NCBI GenBank assembly: GCA_904066235.2
Contig: CAJFCV020000002.1
Coordinates: 7,316,001 to 7,380,000 of the forward strand
Reading direction: 5' to 3'
Length of the DNA: 64,000 nucleotides
Source of the DNA: Bursaphelenchus xylophilus
Lineage: Eukaryota; Nematoda; Chromadorea; Rhabditida; Aphelenchoididae
How positions within the stretch are numbered: position 1 is the first letter of the stretch; every line of letters starts with the position of its first letter. This document shows, piece after piece, positions 11,801-23,007 of the stretch. The translations under genes and the position numbers were made by a program. Below the pieces are notes generated by a model. The model was not told the origin of the DNA, ran no database searches, and saw only the letters and a program-made list of their open reading frames with translations.

Positions 11801-13523
11801 GATGTGAGTTTAGCTTATAGCCATAGGTAACGTAGGATTAGAGCCGGAGTATATTTCATTCTTTTTTGGGCGGTTTAAGAATAGGGGACTTGGTGAAAGA
11901 TTAAGATGCTTGGTGGCGTTTTGTGGGTGATGTATTGGCATGTCGAGTTTCTGCTTACTTTCCTTTTAACCATCTTTGTTTTGACCGTTGTTAATACGAG
12001 CTGTTTCAGTTTGACGATAAAGAACATATGGGTGATGTCGATCCAGTCATGATGCAAGCTTGTGATGCCGATCTCTCCAGATACCAGTGTAAAAACAAAA
12101 AGAACTTTGAAGAGGTGGTCCAGTGTCTCAGGGAACATTTCGATGACTTGGCTGTTCAGTGTAAGCGCTTTGTATTCCAAAGACAAGAAGTGGAAGCAGC
12201 GGATAACAGTTTTGACACGGAATTACAAGTAAGTCTTCGTTAAACTATTTTTTGTTGTCCTCAAATGAGAATCTTTTTGTGGATAACGCAATGTTTAGCA
12301 GCAAACTTGGTGTGAAAATTTCGGATATTACTCTTAAACGTCTAGTAGTGTGTTTTACTCTTGCTTCTTCATTATCGTTTTGCTTGTAATACGACTTCTG
12401 TTGATCATGTATTTTTTAAGAGGACATGCAGTTTTGACATCAACAAGTATTGCCGATCCCAGAGTGACGATAAGGTTCTGGATTGTTTGAGTAACACCAA
12501 AATCATCAGACTGCTCCAAAAAGGATGCCAGAAGTTGGTAAAAGAGAGGATGTTGGAGAGATTTGAAGACGATCGGCTCAATCCTGGTCTCTTGGCTGCT
12601 TGCAAAGACGAAGCAGAAACGCAGTAGGTTATCATAACTGCGCTTCCGAAGATTTATAAAATGAATATTCAATTTTTTTTAGCTGCCCGGAAGAATATCG
12701 CCGTTTGAACAGCCCTCAGAGGTCTCAGGATGCTCTTGGCCCAGCCATTGCCAATTGTTTGAGAGCTAAATACTCCCAATTCAACAGTAAAGTACATCTA
12801 GGACCCCAATGCAAAGACGAGGTAGAAGAAAATATGTTTCTTTCATCTCTTTTAGGTATCAAAAATAATTTTGGAAAGTGAATTTGACGTTACTTTGGAT
12901 CCCCAACTGTATCAGGCTTGCAAGGGAATCATCAACAGACATTGTTCTAACACCATCATCACAAAAGGAGGAAACTTTGACTCTGTCTTGGAATGTCTGA
13001 AGGCTGATCTTTACACAAATCAGATCTCGGATAGAAATTGTGCGGCTCAATTGATCAGGAGGACCCAGGAATCGTTGGTCGATATCCATATGGATCCATC
13101 TCTGCATGAAGCTTGCTCTGTGGATATTCAGAGGATCTGTCGTGAAGTACCGCCAGGACAAGGAAGAAGTAAGTTGTTATGTTTTAAATTCGTATAGTTG
13201 CCATACTTCTGGATTAAACATTTGCCTGAAATCTTTTAGTCATCACCTGTCTTATCGATGCTTTGGATGTCCCCCAAACTCCGATGTCGTCGGGATGCCG
13301 AACCAAGTTGGTGGAGAGGAAGAAGTTGTGGAATATGGCTCATGATGATTACAAGATGGAGCTCCCCGAAACCTGGGCAGAGGCCTATTCCGTGATTGCC
13401 AACCATCCTCAACGGACCTCCATCCTGACTGTCACGGGAGTTGTATTACTTGTACTTTTGTTGATCGGATGCTGCTGTGGACGCCTCACAAAACGCCAAT
13501 ATTCGGAATTGAAAAACCGTTAG
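8887..13523 (+). CDS. GLG1: Golgi apparatus protein 1, cysteine-rich GLG1-repeat membrane protein
   Basis: Type I Golgi membrane protein (MG-160/ESL-1 family), implicated in retention or trafficking of FGFs and other secreted ligands. Fifteen exons (8887-8926, 9019-9066, 9152-9378, 9417-9597, 9660-10072, 10111-10470, 10505-10902, 10962-11211, 11272-11642, 11677-11803, 12010-12228, 12421-12623, 12683-12821, 12856-13168, 13240-13523) sum to 1190 codons plus stop. A signal peptide, MRILVVSVCLLALGSA, precedes a Gln/Asn/Pro-rich linker. The lumenal part consists of about sixteen repeats of the pattern C..(D/E)(L/I)..YC......V..CL......(L)...C. A single transmembrane helix, SILTVTGVVLLVLLLIG, is followed by a short CCCGRLTKRQYSELKNR tail. 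The donor at 9598 (GTAGGT) must be used rather than the GT four bases later; otherwise exon 5 hits a stop. Confidence 0.94.
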
Positions 13524-14159
13524 GGAAAACACATATTTAATAATATATTCTAATTTTCCGTTATCCTTCCTAGCATTTCTAAGCGCGCCTTACCTTAGCT
13601 AATTCTTATATCTGGTTGCATCTAATATTCCATTTCACACTTATTTTTGGATCGGGTATTTAACCTCTCATCTGGCATAATTCTCTGTGATCGGTTCGAA
13701 AATTATTTTGTTAAATAAAAGTCTAATGTATTGTACTTGTTTTTTTTCCAAGAAATGTGACTCTCGCGCCCTAAGATTACAAAATCTTTTGTTTTGGTTT
13801 TTTGTAGACAAACCCGGGGTACAATATAATTAGTTACTGATACTTACTTTGCAGTGTAAAGATTAGTCTGACTCAGACTTCCGATTACATTCCTACAGTA
13901 ATTTGATCACAATCGATGCCCTGAACGCGTGGACTTCAGAAGCCATGGCCTTTATGATTGGTGTGTTGTGGAAAGGAATTCGGTATTGAATAAACATTAA
14001 CAACGTTCCTTGTTGTTTGCTCGGAAATTACTGCTCCGGAAAGCGCGAAATTAACCGTTAAGAGGGGGAAGGGTACCTCTTTCCTCTCGATTGAATTGCG
14101 CAATCTCAGGCTCCATTCCCCGAGTCGCCCCTTACTCTCAAAACAGTCTAACCACCAAC
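13524..14159. other. GLG1 3' region and upstream region of the next gene
   Basis: 636 bases. AATAAA at 13714-13719 is the likely GLG1 poly(A) signal. A TTGCGCAATCTCAG just before 14111 would serve as a splice or trans-splice acceptor for the gene starting at 14160. No coding potential seen. Confidence 0.45.
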
Positions 14160-14802
14160 ATGATGTCTACACATTTGATGAATGGGGCTCAGGATGTCCC
14201 CGACTTCTATTCGGCCCCAGGCAAAACAGATATGTTCAAGGATTCCTCCCATCGAGAAGTGATTACGTACACGGAAGATGGCCGCGCTCTCATTGCCGGG
14301 AAGCCATTGGACAAGCGAGACCCCGAGGACATGTGGAGTCAATTGATTCTGCAGATGATGTGCCAACGTTTGGCCATCAACAGCAATAGTGAGTGAGAGT
14401 TTAAAAAGTAGTTTCGATTGTTCATCGAATGCTCTCGCGGGGAAGATTAAATTATTTGTTCAAAATACTGTAGTTTGTTACATTCAGGTAAGAGATCGCC
14501 AATACAGTAATTCAACCACTGAATTCATAACGGAGTTATTAGTTTTTTGTTTAATTCACCTCATTGAACGGCAAGCTCTGTTCTGCTTTAATGTTGTCTC
14601 AACACATTACTCTACTCATTTTACATAGTTTTTACGTTTAGATTTTTTATTTTTAAGGCAACATTACGGGAGAAGAATTAAATACTTTAAATTTTCAGGC
14701 CGAGAAAGCAAAATCAAACGGTTCTTCGGCCGAAATAGCAAGGTGGAGAAGAAAGAATCGACCGGTCGGATCTATGTGACCAATATCTCAATCAGCAATT
14801 AG
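14160..14802 (+). CDS. Small unknown protein with a basic C-terminal tail
   Basis: Two exons, 14160-14388 and 14699-14802, joined within a Ser codon, give 110 aa. The ATG at 14160 begins MMSTHLMNGAQDVPDFY; the open frame extends upstream only through non-ATG codons. The first exon is acidic to neutral (EDGRALIAGKPLDKRDPEDMW). The second is basic (SKIKRFFGRNSKVEKK) and ends in GRIYVTNISISN. No signal peptide, membrane segment or family is recognised. The exon joint is phase-consistent and the composition is protein-like, so I believe it is a real gene. The 310-nt intron is long for this region. Confidence 0.6.
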
Positions 14803-15263
14803 CGCCCACACCCATCCCGTATTTGGAAGATCTCCTCTGCTTGTGTGATAATTAAATCAATAAAGACTGATGGCGTTTTTTGGAGAAGAAAAGATACAGT
14901 TTTTGTAGTGCTAGATAACTCTCCCACATGGGCTGGGGTCATTCACTCGGGTCTTGTTATTGTGCGTTCAGTTGGTACAGAAATTCTACCATTCGGAGGG
15001 TTTCATTCTTGCAAGTTTATATTCCAAACCGTTCTGATTACTGTAATTGAGCTGGGATAAAAGTTAATTTTTTAAGGCTTTTCTAGAGCTTAAAGTTCAA
15101 CTTTTGCAATTTACGCATGCAAAGTTTATATTCTTTTTTAAATTTCGAACCTCCTTTTCCTTCCCGAAATTACAATTAAGACGTGAATTTTGAAAGGATT
15201 GCATAGAGCGGTTGTTGCTTTAAAGTCTTATCTTTTTTGTGCCTTGAAGCGTGCGTTGAAACG
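14803..15263. other. Spacer upstream of catalase
   Basis: 461 AT-rich bases containing an AATAAA at 14859-14864 for the preceding gene. A 71-codon open frame at 14845-15060 has no start context or family resemblance. The catalase promoter should lie here; I see no site I can name. Confidence 0.35.
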
Positions 15264-17111
15264 ATGGCAAACAACAAGAAGACTGCCGAAAATCAGCTGG
15301 AGGAGTACCGTAAGAAGAACCGTCCCGAAGAAATGCGGACTTCTTACGGAGCCCCAATCTCCTCACGAACAGCGTCCATCACCGCCGGTCCTCGAGGTCC
15401 TCTCTTGATCCAAGATGCCGTCTTTCTCGATGAACTGGCCCATTTCGATCGGGAGAGAATCCCCGAGAGAGTGGTGCATGCCAAGGGAGTTGGGGCTCAT
15501 GGATACTTTGAGGTGACACATGACATAACCAAGTACACCAAGGCCTGTATCTTCGCCGAAATCGGAAAGAAAACCCCCATGTTCTTGAGATTCTCGACTG
15601 TCGGCAAGTTACCTGTCCTTTATTTTTTGTCATCCCTACCATATTATTCTAAATAAATTTTGTTTTCAGGTGGCGAAAGTGGAAGTGCGGATACTGCCCG
15701 TGATCCCCGTGGATTTGCCATGAAGTTCTACACGGAGGAAGGAAACTGGGATCTGGTGGGAAACAACACCCCGATCTTCTTCATCAGAGACCCCATCCTC
15801 TTCCCCAGCTTCATTCACACCCAGAAAAGAAATCCGGCGACCCATCTGAAAGACCCCAATATGGTCTGGGACTTCTTTTCTCTCCGCCCCGAGGCTATGC
15901 ATCAGTTCATGTTCTTGTTCGGAGATAGGGGAACTCCCGATGGCGTCAGATTTATGAATGGATATGGATCTCACACTTTCAAATTGGTCAACGCAAAGGG
16001 AGAAGCTGTCTGGTGTAAATTCCATGCTAAGGTGAGACCATAACCACACACTTAATTTTGCTTCAGACTGCCCAAGGAATCAAGAATTTGTCATCCGCGG
16101 AGGCCGAAAAACTCACCGGAACAGATCCGGATTATTCCATCAGAGATTTGTACAATGCCATCGAGCGCGGAGACTATCCTCAATGGAACTTCTTCATCCA
16201 GGTGATCAATTTTCTATTTTCTTTGCAATTTTTATTACTCACTGCTTTTAACTCTACCGTATCTTAGGTGATGACATTTGAACAAGCGGATAAGTTCCGT
16301 TGGAATCCCTTCGATTTGACCAAGGTCTGGCCCCATTCCGAGTTCCCGTTGATCCCGGTCGGAAAGTTTGTCCTCAATAGAAACCCGGCCAATTATTTTG
16401 CCGAGGTTGAGCAAGCCGCGTTTTCTCCGGCTCATGTCATCCCTGGAATTGATTTCTCTCCGGACAAGATGTTGCAAGGACGTCTCTTCTCTTACACCGA
16501 CACCCATTATCATCGTCTTGGACCCAATTACAACCAGTTGCCAATCAATTGCCCTTATAAGACTCGAGTGCGGAATATCCAAAGGTGAGTTGTGGAAACA
16601 TTCTGGACTGATTCCTTTTTGATTTTGAAAATCAATTAAAAATTCTTCAGGGATGGTTTAATGGCCTATTCGACCAACCAGGGGTCTGCCCCCAACTTCC
16701 ATCCGACTTCTTTCAACGGAACTGTGACTCGAGGACCTCCCGAACACAAATGGACTGTATCTGGAGAGGTGGGAAGATACGAGACTGGAGGCGAGGACAA
16801 CTACAGTCAGCCCAAGATCTTCTGGGAAAAGGTATGTTTAAACACATGGCTGTATGAGTCACAATCACCATATTGTTTGAGTTTCCGGGGTTGCTGATAA
16901 GAGAATAGCATTAGCATTTGTACAACATGTTTTTTAGGTGCTCGATGAAGGCGCTCGCGCTCGCTTGGTCCAGAATATCGTGGATTCTCTGAGCGGCGCA
17001 ACTGATGCTGTCCAGGATCGTTGTGTGGTTCATTTTAATCGTGTCCATGAGGACTTTGGTCGCGCCGTCTCTGATGGATTAAAGGCCAAGAAGGTCAAGG
17101 CCCATTTGTAA
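15264..17111 (+). CDS. Catalase with a peroxisomal-type C-terminus
   Basis: Heme catalase, degrades hydrogen peroxide. Six exons (15264-15603, 15670-16031, 16067-16201, 16268-16584, 16651-16831, 16938-17111) give 502 aa, normal for small-subunit catalases. Signatures: [15 protein letters not shown] with the catalytic His, [15 protein letters not shown] with the catalytic Asn, [19 protein letters not shown], and the proximal heme motif [14 protein letters not shown] with the Tyr ligand. The protein ends KAHL: AHL fits the PTS1 peroxisomal signal. Intron 1 begins with GC, not GT (GCAAGT at 15604). Closest in wording to C. elegans ctl-1/ctl-2. Convergent with the gene ending at 17294; AATAAA at 17125-17130. 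Confidence 0.96.
15604..15669 (+). other. GC-AG intron in the catalase gene
   Basis: The exon reads GACTGTCG and is followed by GCAAGTTACC; the intron ends TTTTCAG before GTGGCGAAAG. Splicing here rebuilds the invariant [13 protein letters not shown] stretch of catalases without a gap. No GT nearby keeps that frame. GCAAGT is the usual form of the rare GC donor. Confidence 0.85.
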
Positions 17112-17293
17112 ATTACTATTCCAAAATAAACGTATTTTAGACCTTTTATGCTTTTCTTTTCACTCGTTACAAGTGTTAAATAAGTCACGTTCTTTATAAT
17201 CCATTTATAGATGTAAACTAACGTATTATTTAACCGGTCATTTGCGAAGAAGCTTGAGTCCTGAAAAACAGCTTTAGTAAGAAAAAATATTCT

Positions 17294-18811
17294 TCACTTT
17301 TCGACAGAACCGTGCCCTCTTTTTGTCGATTTTTGGGATTGGCGGCTCTTTCCAGACTTGTTTTTGTACGATTTTCCAGATCCGGCCGAACGGCTCGAGT
17401 CGGAACGAATTGAGACCAGCTGTAAGTAGAGTTAACGTAAATGTAAATAGGGAATAAAATGATTCATCGCTACTCTCTTCAACCCAAGGCTACAGTATCT
17501 CACTTACGTCATCTTGTTTAAGGAGGCGTCTTCTGTTGGGTGGATGTCTCTCCAAGATCTTATGGGTACCCGCAGAGAATTCAAACTTGGCTGGAAAATA
17601 ATAGGCGGGAGGTAACTTTTCGAGAATCATCTTGACCTCTTTCGTGGTCACTGCCAGAATCTCTCGAGGAATCTTTTTGCCAATGGCTTGGGTAATATCA
17701 GTCAGGGAATTGGCAATGAGGCTGACAGATGCCCTAAACATTTGAACTTGAACTCATGCTAGTTCTATACATCCTACTATGCATAGCTATGTATAATAAA
17801 AATACTTACCTGTAGTAATTGATCTTGGCCTCGAGGATCTTTACTTCTTCTTTAACATGCTGTTTCAGAGTCAATGGAATTTCTCTTTTTCTGTTTTCCT
17901 CTCCTTTGTAAGGATCTTCCATGACAATATAATTCCGACAATCTTCTCTGACCTTATCTCTTTCCACTGGATTCAAGGAGAATATGTCGGCTTGACAACA
18001 AACAGCCTCAAAGCAGATTAAAGTGTAATCCAGGACCTCTCCGCATTCCTTTCCGTATTGACTAAAGATCTTCCGATGTTTCTCCAACCAAGACCTGATC
18101 TTGGTCATGAAAATGAGAAGCGATCCACACATCTGGATCAAGGTCCGAAGTCGATACATGACTGAGATCTCGGCCAGGGAGGTCCATTTCTCCTTCTTCA
18201 CAGGGATATAATCTCCGCTTTCTTCGGTGTTCCCATCCTTTGGCACTTCGTATTCATTCCGAAGACGTCGTTGGAGATTCTTCAGTTCGTCTTGGCCAGC
18301 TTCAACTTTAACTCCTTGTTCCAACTTTCTGCCGGCTTCGATTGTTTTAGCCGACTTTCCGCTGTCATCACCGCTCACTGTAATAAGAAATAGTTACGGT
18401 AAAAATGTTCTGGCAAACCCTAAAAAAAATTTTTTTAATCATTGACTTGGCACTTATTTTGTGATAGGAATTACAGTAACACTTACGAGTGTCATCGATC
18501 ATGACTTTCTTTCTCAGACAATGTTCAGTTAGGGGGACCAGGTATAATTCCTTCACATTATGGGTGTATGCTTCCAGAATCGATTTCTAAGCACATTCGT
18601 TTACTATAATATATACTCACATTCCAATCCAAGAAGTACATGCTGGCGACGATGTAGTCCAATTGAGATTTACTTGGTTTCTGAGCGACCAGATTGGTGG
18701 AGTCGGACTAAAAGCAGATAAAAAACTGCAATAGATCACGCTGATTCTCACCTCTGGCGTCGGCCGTTGACTCTTCCTACTTTTTTGACTTTTTTTGCTC
18801 TTTTTCGACAT
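17294..18811 (-). CDS. Unknown 388-aa protein with basic Ser/Lys-rich ends
   Basis: Six exons (18811-18752, 18707-18621, 18586-18487, 18377-17810, 17733-17508, 17419-17294) join in phase to 388 aa plus stop. The N-terminus is MSKKSKKSQKSRKSQRPTPE and the C-terminus is again Ser/Lys/Arg-rich, ending TKRGHGSVEK. The middle is mostly helical in character (SLAEISVMYRLRTLIQMCGS, then KIRSWLEKHRKIF and a charged stretch), with six Cys and no signal peptide or clear transmembrane segment. I recognise no family. Exon joints, codon composition and convergent placement next to catalase indicate a real gene. Confidence 0.75.
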
Positions 18812-19966
18812 CAGCAATATTCGAAATCAACCGTCCAACAACGAAAAATGCGTGAAATAAATTGCAAAGAGAATTTAATTTTTTTTCGGGTCAGCGACAG
18901 TTCGGGTGTGAATGCATACAACGATGAGGAAGGGATGTGATGCAAGGTGGCACGGAGATTTGACATGGAAATGAAGTTTACTTTTGCGAAAGAGTATTTG
19001 AACAAAAATTAATTATTAATTCCACCTGTAAAAGAAAACACGGAAAATAACAGTGATGCCTAGGGTCGTTATTACTATAATTTGACATGATTTTTCAAAA
19101 CGGCTTCGACTTGCGCCAAAGTTGCCGTCATTTTTACCATTTTGGGCAATTGTAAATTAAAAGTTTTGATATACGAAGTTTTCACACTCGAGTATGACAT
19201 ATACTGTGATAAATTAATATTAGTCGTAACTATATTTTTACCGTTACGGTCGTTTTGACAAGAAGGAGCAATTTTATTCGCTGTATTAATAGTGGTTAGT
19301 AATCCGTCAAAGCATGGGCAACGTCCAGATTGGCAACGGCTTCTTTCTGGACTTCTTGAGGTTTTCTATTGTCGGATGTAAATTACTGCTTTTGAAGCAA
19401 TGGTGTAGATTATTCAGATTCCTGCACTTATCAGCACCAGGGATAAATTTAACATTTACGGTAGAAAAAGCCGTTTTTGTGTAGCACCTGTTGACGGTAA
19501 TTTTCATCCAAGAAACTCAAAATAGTTTTTTTTTTAAATGTCGACGCCTAACTGATGGCTGATGCACTGAAAAAAATCATCTTTTAGACGATGGCGTCCA
19601 TAATTATGTAATATACAGTAAAAATATTTATTCATATGTGTTTGGCGGTAGCATTTGGCGTCTTAAGTGCAGTATAGTGGAGCTTCCATTTTTCTGTCGG
19701 CGTAAGGTTTTTCGCGAAAATTTGTAAGTATGTCGAATCACCTGAATTTATTTCGATAGAATAAATTTTTAATTTTGAATTCGAAAGTGCTAATTAGGTA
19801 TAAATAAAGGAACTGATGAAATAATCGACAAACTTACCGTTTCCTGGTTCCAAGTGCAAGTATCCAAACGTTTTCGATTTATAAAGTTTCAAAAAAAGAG
19901 CCGTTTGTTTCACGTGGCCATCGTATTTTTTGTTTATATCACACTTCGCCTCAGGCTATGAGTCAA
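18812..19966. other. Intergenic, divergent promoters
   Basis: 1.15 kb between the start of the unknown minus-strand gene and the start of the LDLa gene. AT-rich. A 57-codon frame from the ATG at 19315 (+) and an overlapping 66-codon frame on the other strand are present; neither has supporting splice context. Nothing else seen. Confidence 0.35.
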
Positions 19967-22540
19967 ATGATCCGTCAAATTTTATTTTTCTATCTCCTGA
20001 GGTTAAAATCTGATATCTTTTCCGAAAACGTTACAGGGAATGTAACTAACAGGTACCTTCTCTGTAGAATAAAATTAATTTTCTTATAGCGATTGTAATG
20101 AAGAATGGGGAGTTTTATGTGCAGATGGATTGCAATGCATTCAAAAAACATACATGTGTGACGGGAAAAGAGATTGCAAAGATTGGTCGGACGAGTCCAA
20201 GGCATACTGTATTGGGGAGAACGAAAAGGATATGGTAAATAAAATAATATTACTTGAGGTGGGTTAAGTTTGAGGTCCTTTCGGACCGCGACAATCGGGG
20301 AAAATTTAGAAGGCACCGCGACATTTCCAGAATTTGGACGTGGTTGAATTCTTTTTTTAGGATGACTTATCTCGATCATTTGTGCAAAATTTTGATAAAA
20401 GCTGGCCATTTCCTAGATTATTTGTAATATTACACTTAAAATTACACTTGATTCTCTCCTTCGTTTATTCCGTGGGTTCAGATGTTTATTATTTATACAG
20501 GGTGTACCAAAAAAATGGAAACTTGTTTTCATAGTTATATTTTTTCGGAGAATCAAAATTCAGCAAAAGTAACGGTCATGATTGGTAACATAGAGCATTG
20601 TTTATAACATGTTCAACCTGTTTTACAGTGGCTGCCTTTGGTGGCGATATAGAGCTCCAAACGTGACGTAAAATTTTGGGGTCCGGGCCGCAGCTTTTTA
20701 AGGGGGAAATCGGTCCCGCTCTTGGGGCATCATTTACTTTGCGACTCCAAACTTTTGTGGAGAATAGTACAGGTGCCGGCCTTCTATTTAAAAAAATATA
20801 TAGTCCATTGGATTCAGATCTGGCGAGCAGGCGGTCATTTCGCAGGCGGGATAAAATCGGGAAAATCGGTCCCATTTCGGGTCCTGAGTCGATTTTGCCT
20901 TGTGAGCCGGCGCTGAGTCCTGCTGAAACGCCAATTTTGCATTGCCAAGGTTCTGCTGAGCTCACGGAAGCACGACAAAATAAAAATTAACGCGGCGCTA
21001 GTATTTTGTCCCATTTATTCACGAAAAACATGGAATTCTTGCCGCTGGCACAAATTCCGCCTAAAGCAATGACGACCCGGATTTTGGTGGTATTCGACGA
21101 TGGCCAATAGGCTAGGAACCTCATTGAAGCAGATTCTATCGTTCTGGTGGTTGTGTATCCGCTAAATATTGAACCGCGAACTGAATGCGCTCATGTCTCG
21201 GAGCTGCGGCCCACCCCTTTGACTTTCCGACATTTTTGCGCTGTACGCACTTTCTCTCGACTTTAAAGATATGAATTTTTTAGAGCTTGTGTGGGATGAG
21301 GTTAAGCTCGCCTTTGACTATTCGGCCGAGCGATCGGTCGCTGATGTCAGTCTCAAGGGCAAGTTTTTCTTGAAAATCGCGGATTTTGCTGTGGGGGATC
21401 TTTCGGTTGAAAGATGCGCTGGCGGTGCGTTTTCTTTCACTTCCTGGGCGCTTACTATCCGTATCAATCTCCTTGGGCCTCGTGATTACTTTCGACACAA
21501 CGTTCTTTCTATACCGAGCAAATTAACTGTTCGAACAGCTCCAAAAACAAGTCAAAAATCGAGGTCCCTTTGTTTGAAGTTCAAAAAGACAGGTCGATTA
21601 ATCGATATGGGCCTAAAAATCAAACCACTAGGACAGAAAAACACAGAGAATGGCTACACCTAACCATTTTTGCTTCAGGACAAATGAAAAAAAGTTTCCA
21701 TTTTTTTGGTACCCCCTGTAATATGGGATATCAAGTTTATTTTTTGCTTTACTCATTCTTTCTAAATTTGTCCATACGTGCAAATGCATTCATCATTTAC
21801 ATGAATCTTATCCAAACAGAAACTTGGCAATGTTTCGAATAAAACGGATCCTTGGCCTCCCTCCTAATAAATATAATATCCGCGACGTTTAATAATTCAA
21901 AACACAATACTACAAACCTTTGTTTACAAGTGTAACATTTAATTGTTTTTGATCCAGGTCAGCTGAGAATTCAAAGTCTTTGTACTAAAAATAATTGAAA
22001 TGCTTTTACGATCAGAGTTTCTTTATGTGTAAAGCCTCACAAAATGAGATGTTTGTTATAACTGCTTAAAAAGTTTGACATAAACGAATACGAATACGAT
22101 ACGCCTGTCAACGAATGAAAGTACGTGAGAAAAGAAGACATCGCATAATATATAGAAGGGATGCCCGTTACGTGTAGATGTCCATGCGATATTATCCTTG
22201 TCTCTCAATTGTAGTTTTTGATTAAAAATTATGCAAAATTGAGTGTGCAGAAAACATTGTTGCATTTTACTTGACAATTCGTATTTTAGGATCTGGTTAG
22301 ATCGATGGATTCTTGTGAAGATCACTGGTTTTCGTGTCGAGACGCCCGTTTCTGTCTTCATCCTCTTCTTGTTTGCGATGGAATTCGTCAATGCAAGTAA
22401 GTACTTTCTGATCAACATGTAAGCTTGTTTTAAGCCTACTAATTAGTGGATACTATCCTTGCAAAGGGTTGTTTTCGTCGATAAACCATAACATCTTGCC
22501 ATTTAGATGGATGCAAATGCCAAGTAGTCTTATTCGATAA
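19967..22540 (+). CDS. Small secreted protein with two LDL-receptor class A domains
   Basis: Hand-spliced from four exons, 19967-20052, 20090-20234, 22290-22396 and 22447-22540; sum 432 nt, 143 aa. The N-terminus MIRQILFFYLLRL looks like a signal peptide or anchor, followed by N-glycosylation sites NVT. Domain 1 has the full LDLa pattern, including CDGKRDCKDWSDE with the calcium-binding acidic residues. Domain 2 has six Cys (CEDHWFSC, C, CDGIRQC, NGYYPC) but lacks the SDE triplet, so it should not bind calcium normally. Intron 2 is 2055 nt and holds a decayed mariner-type element. Immediately after the stop a 97-codon frame in another phase (22485-22778) continues, so the 3' end may be frameshifted. 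Function unknown; lectin- or receptor-associated roles are possible. Confidence 0.65.
20498..21718 (-). mobile_element. Degenerate Tc1/mariner-superfamily transposon
   Basis: Terminal inverted repeats CAGGGTGTACCAAAAAAATG at the left and its near-complement ending TTTTTTTGGTACCCCCTG at the right, each flanked by TA, the target duplicated by this superfamily. Length is 1221 bp, normal for the group. On the minus strand around 20960-20800 a frame reads QDSAPAHKAK ... ACSPDLNPMDYIF, the second and third catalytic Asp blocks of mariner-like transposases. A C-terminal ELYIATKGSHCK, similar to the family's usual ending, lies in another frame. Frameshifts and stops show the transposase is broken. 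It sits in intron 2 of the LDLa gene, in reverse orientation. Confidence 0.85.
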
Positions 22541-22778
22541 AAAAACTAATGACACAGAATTGAAGGGCAGGATAGATTATAATATTTATTTAAATACACC
22601 GGATGGGCAATATGTGTTCCTTAGGGCATCGAGACATTCGATGGGAAGCAGAGGTTACGTTATTTTCAGAACAAAAAAATTTGAATATTTAAATATCAAA
22701 ACACTTGAGTTTGTACTTGGAACGAGTTATACAAGTCCAACAAGCAGCGAGGAGGAGGACATACGGCCACATCCATAA
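22485..22778 (+). other. Orphan open frame after the LDLa gene
   Basis: A 97-codon frame with no in-frame ATG at its start, reading DGCKCQVVLFDKK then GRIDYNIYLNTPDGQYVFLR and ending in an acidic-Ser tail, EEEDIRPHP. It overlaps the last LDLa exon in a different phase. It reads like protein rather than chance, but no splice donor in the exon gives the right phase. It could be the former 3' part of the LDLa gene after a one-base shift, or a separate gene. Confidence 0.3.
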
Positions 22779-22883
22779 ATTATATTATTATTACATTAAC
22801 ACAGCTACATTCAGAGACGGCTCCGATGAAGCGGCGCATTGTTTTTATCTCAACTTTATCCGATTCAACGCCACCAATTAACG

Positions 22884-23007
22884 TCAAAACCGAAGATCTG
22901 CGCACAATCTGGCCACTAGCGAGTCGACCAGTCGGTCCGTGGACATGGTCTTGGCACACAGTGTCATCATCTTCTCTATCACCACATCCGGATCGTCTTC
23001 TATCCCT
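22884..23007 (-). other. Possible orphan terminal exon
   Basis: After a good acceptor (TCTTTACAG), the minus strand is open for 40 codons to a TGA at 22886-22884: GIEDDPDVVIEKMMTLCAK then STDRLVDSLVARLCADLRF. Amino-acid use is strongly protein-like and GC content is higher than the flanks. No partner exon is found upstream, so it may be the remnant of a gene or a duplicated exon. Confidence 0.35.

Noticed and set aside
20576..20990. Open frames of 129 and 104 codons on both strands
   Set aside because: They are frames within the decayed mariner-type element; the transposase motifs lie in a different frame.
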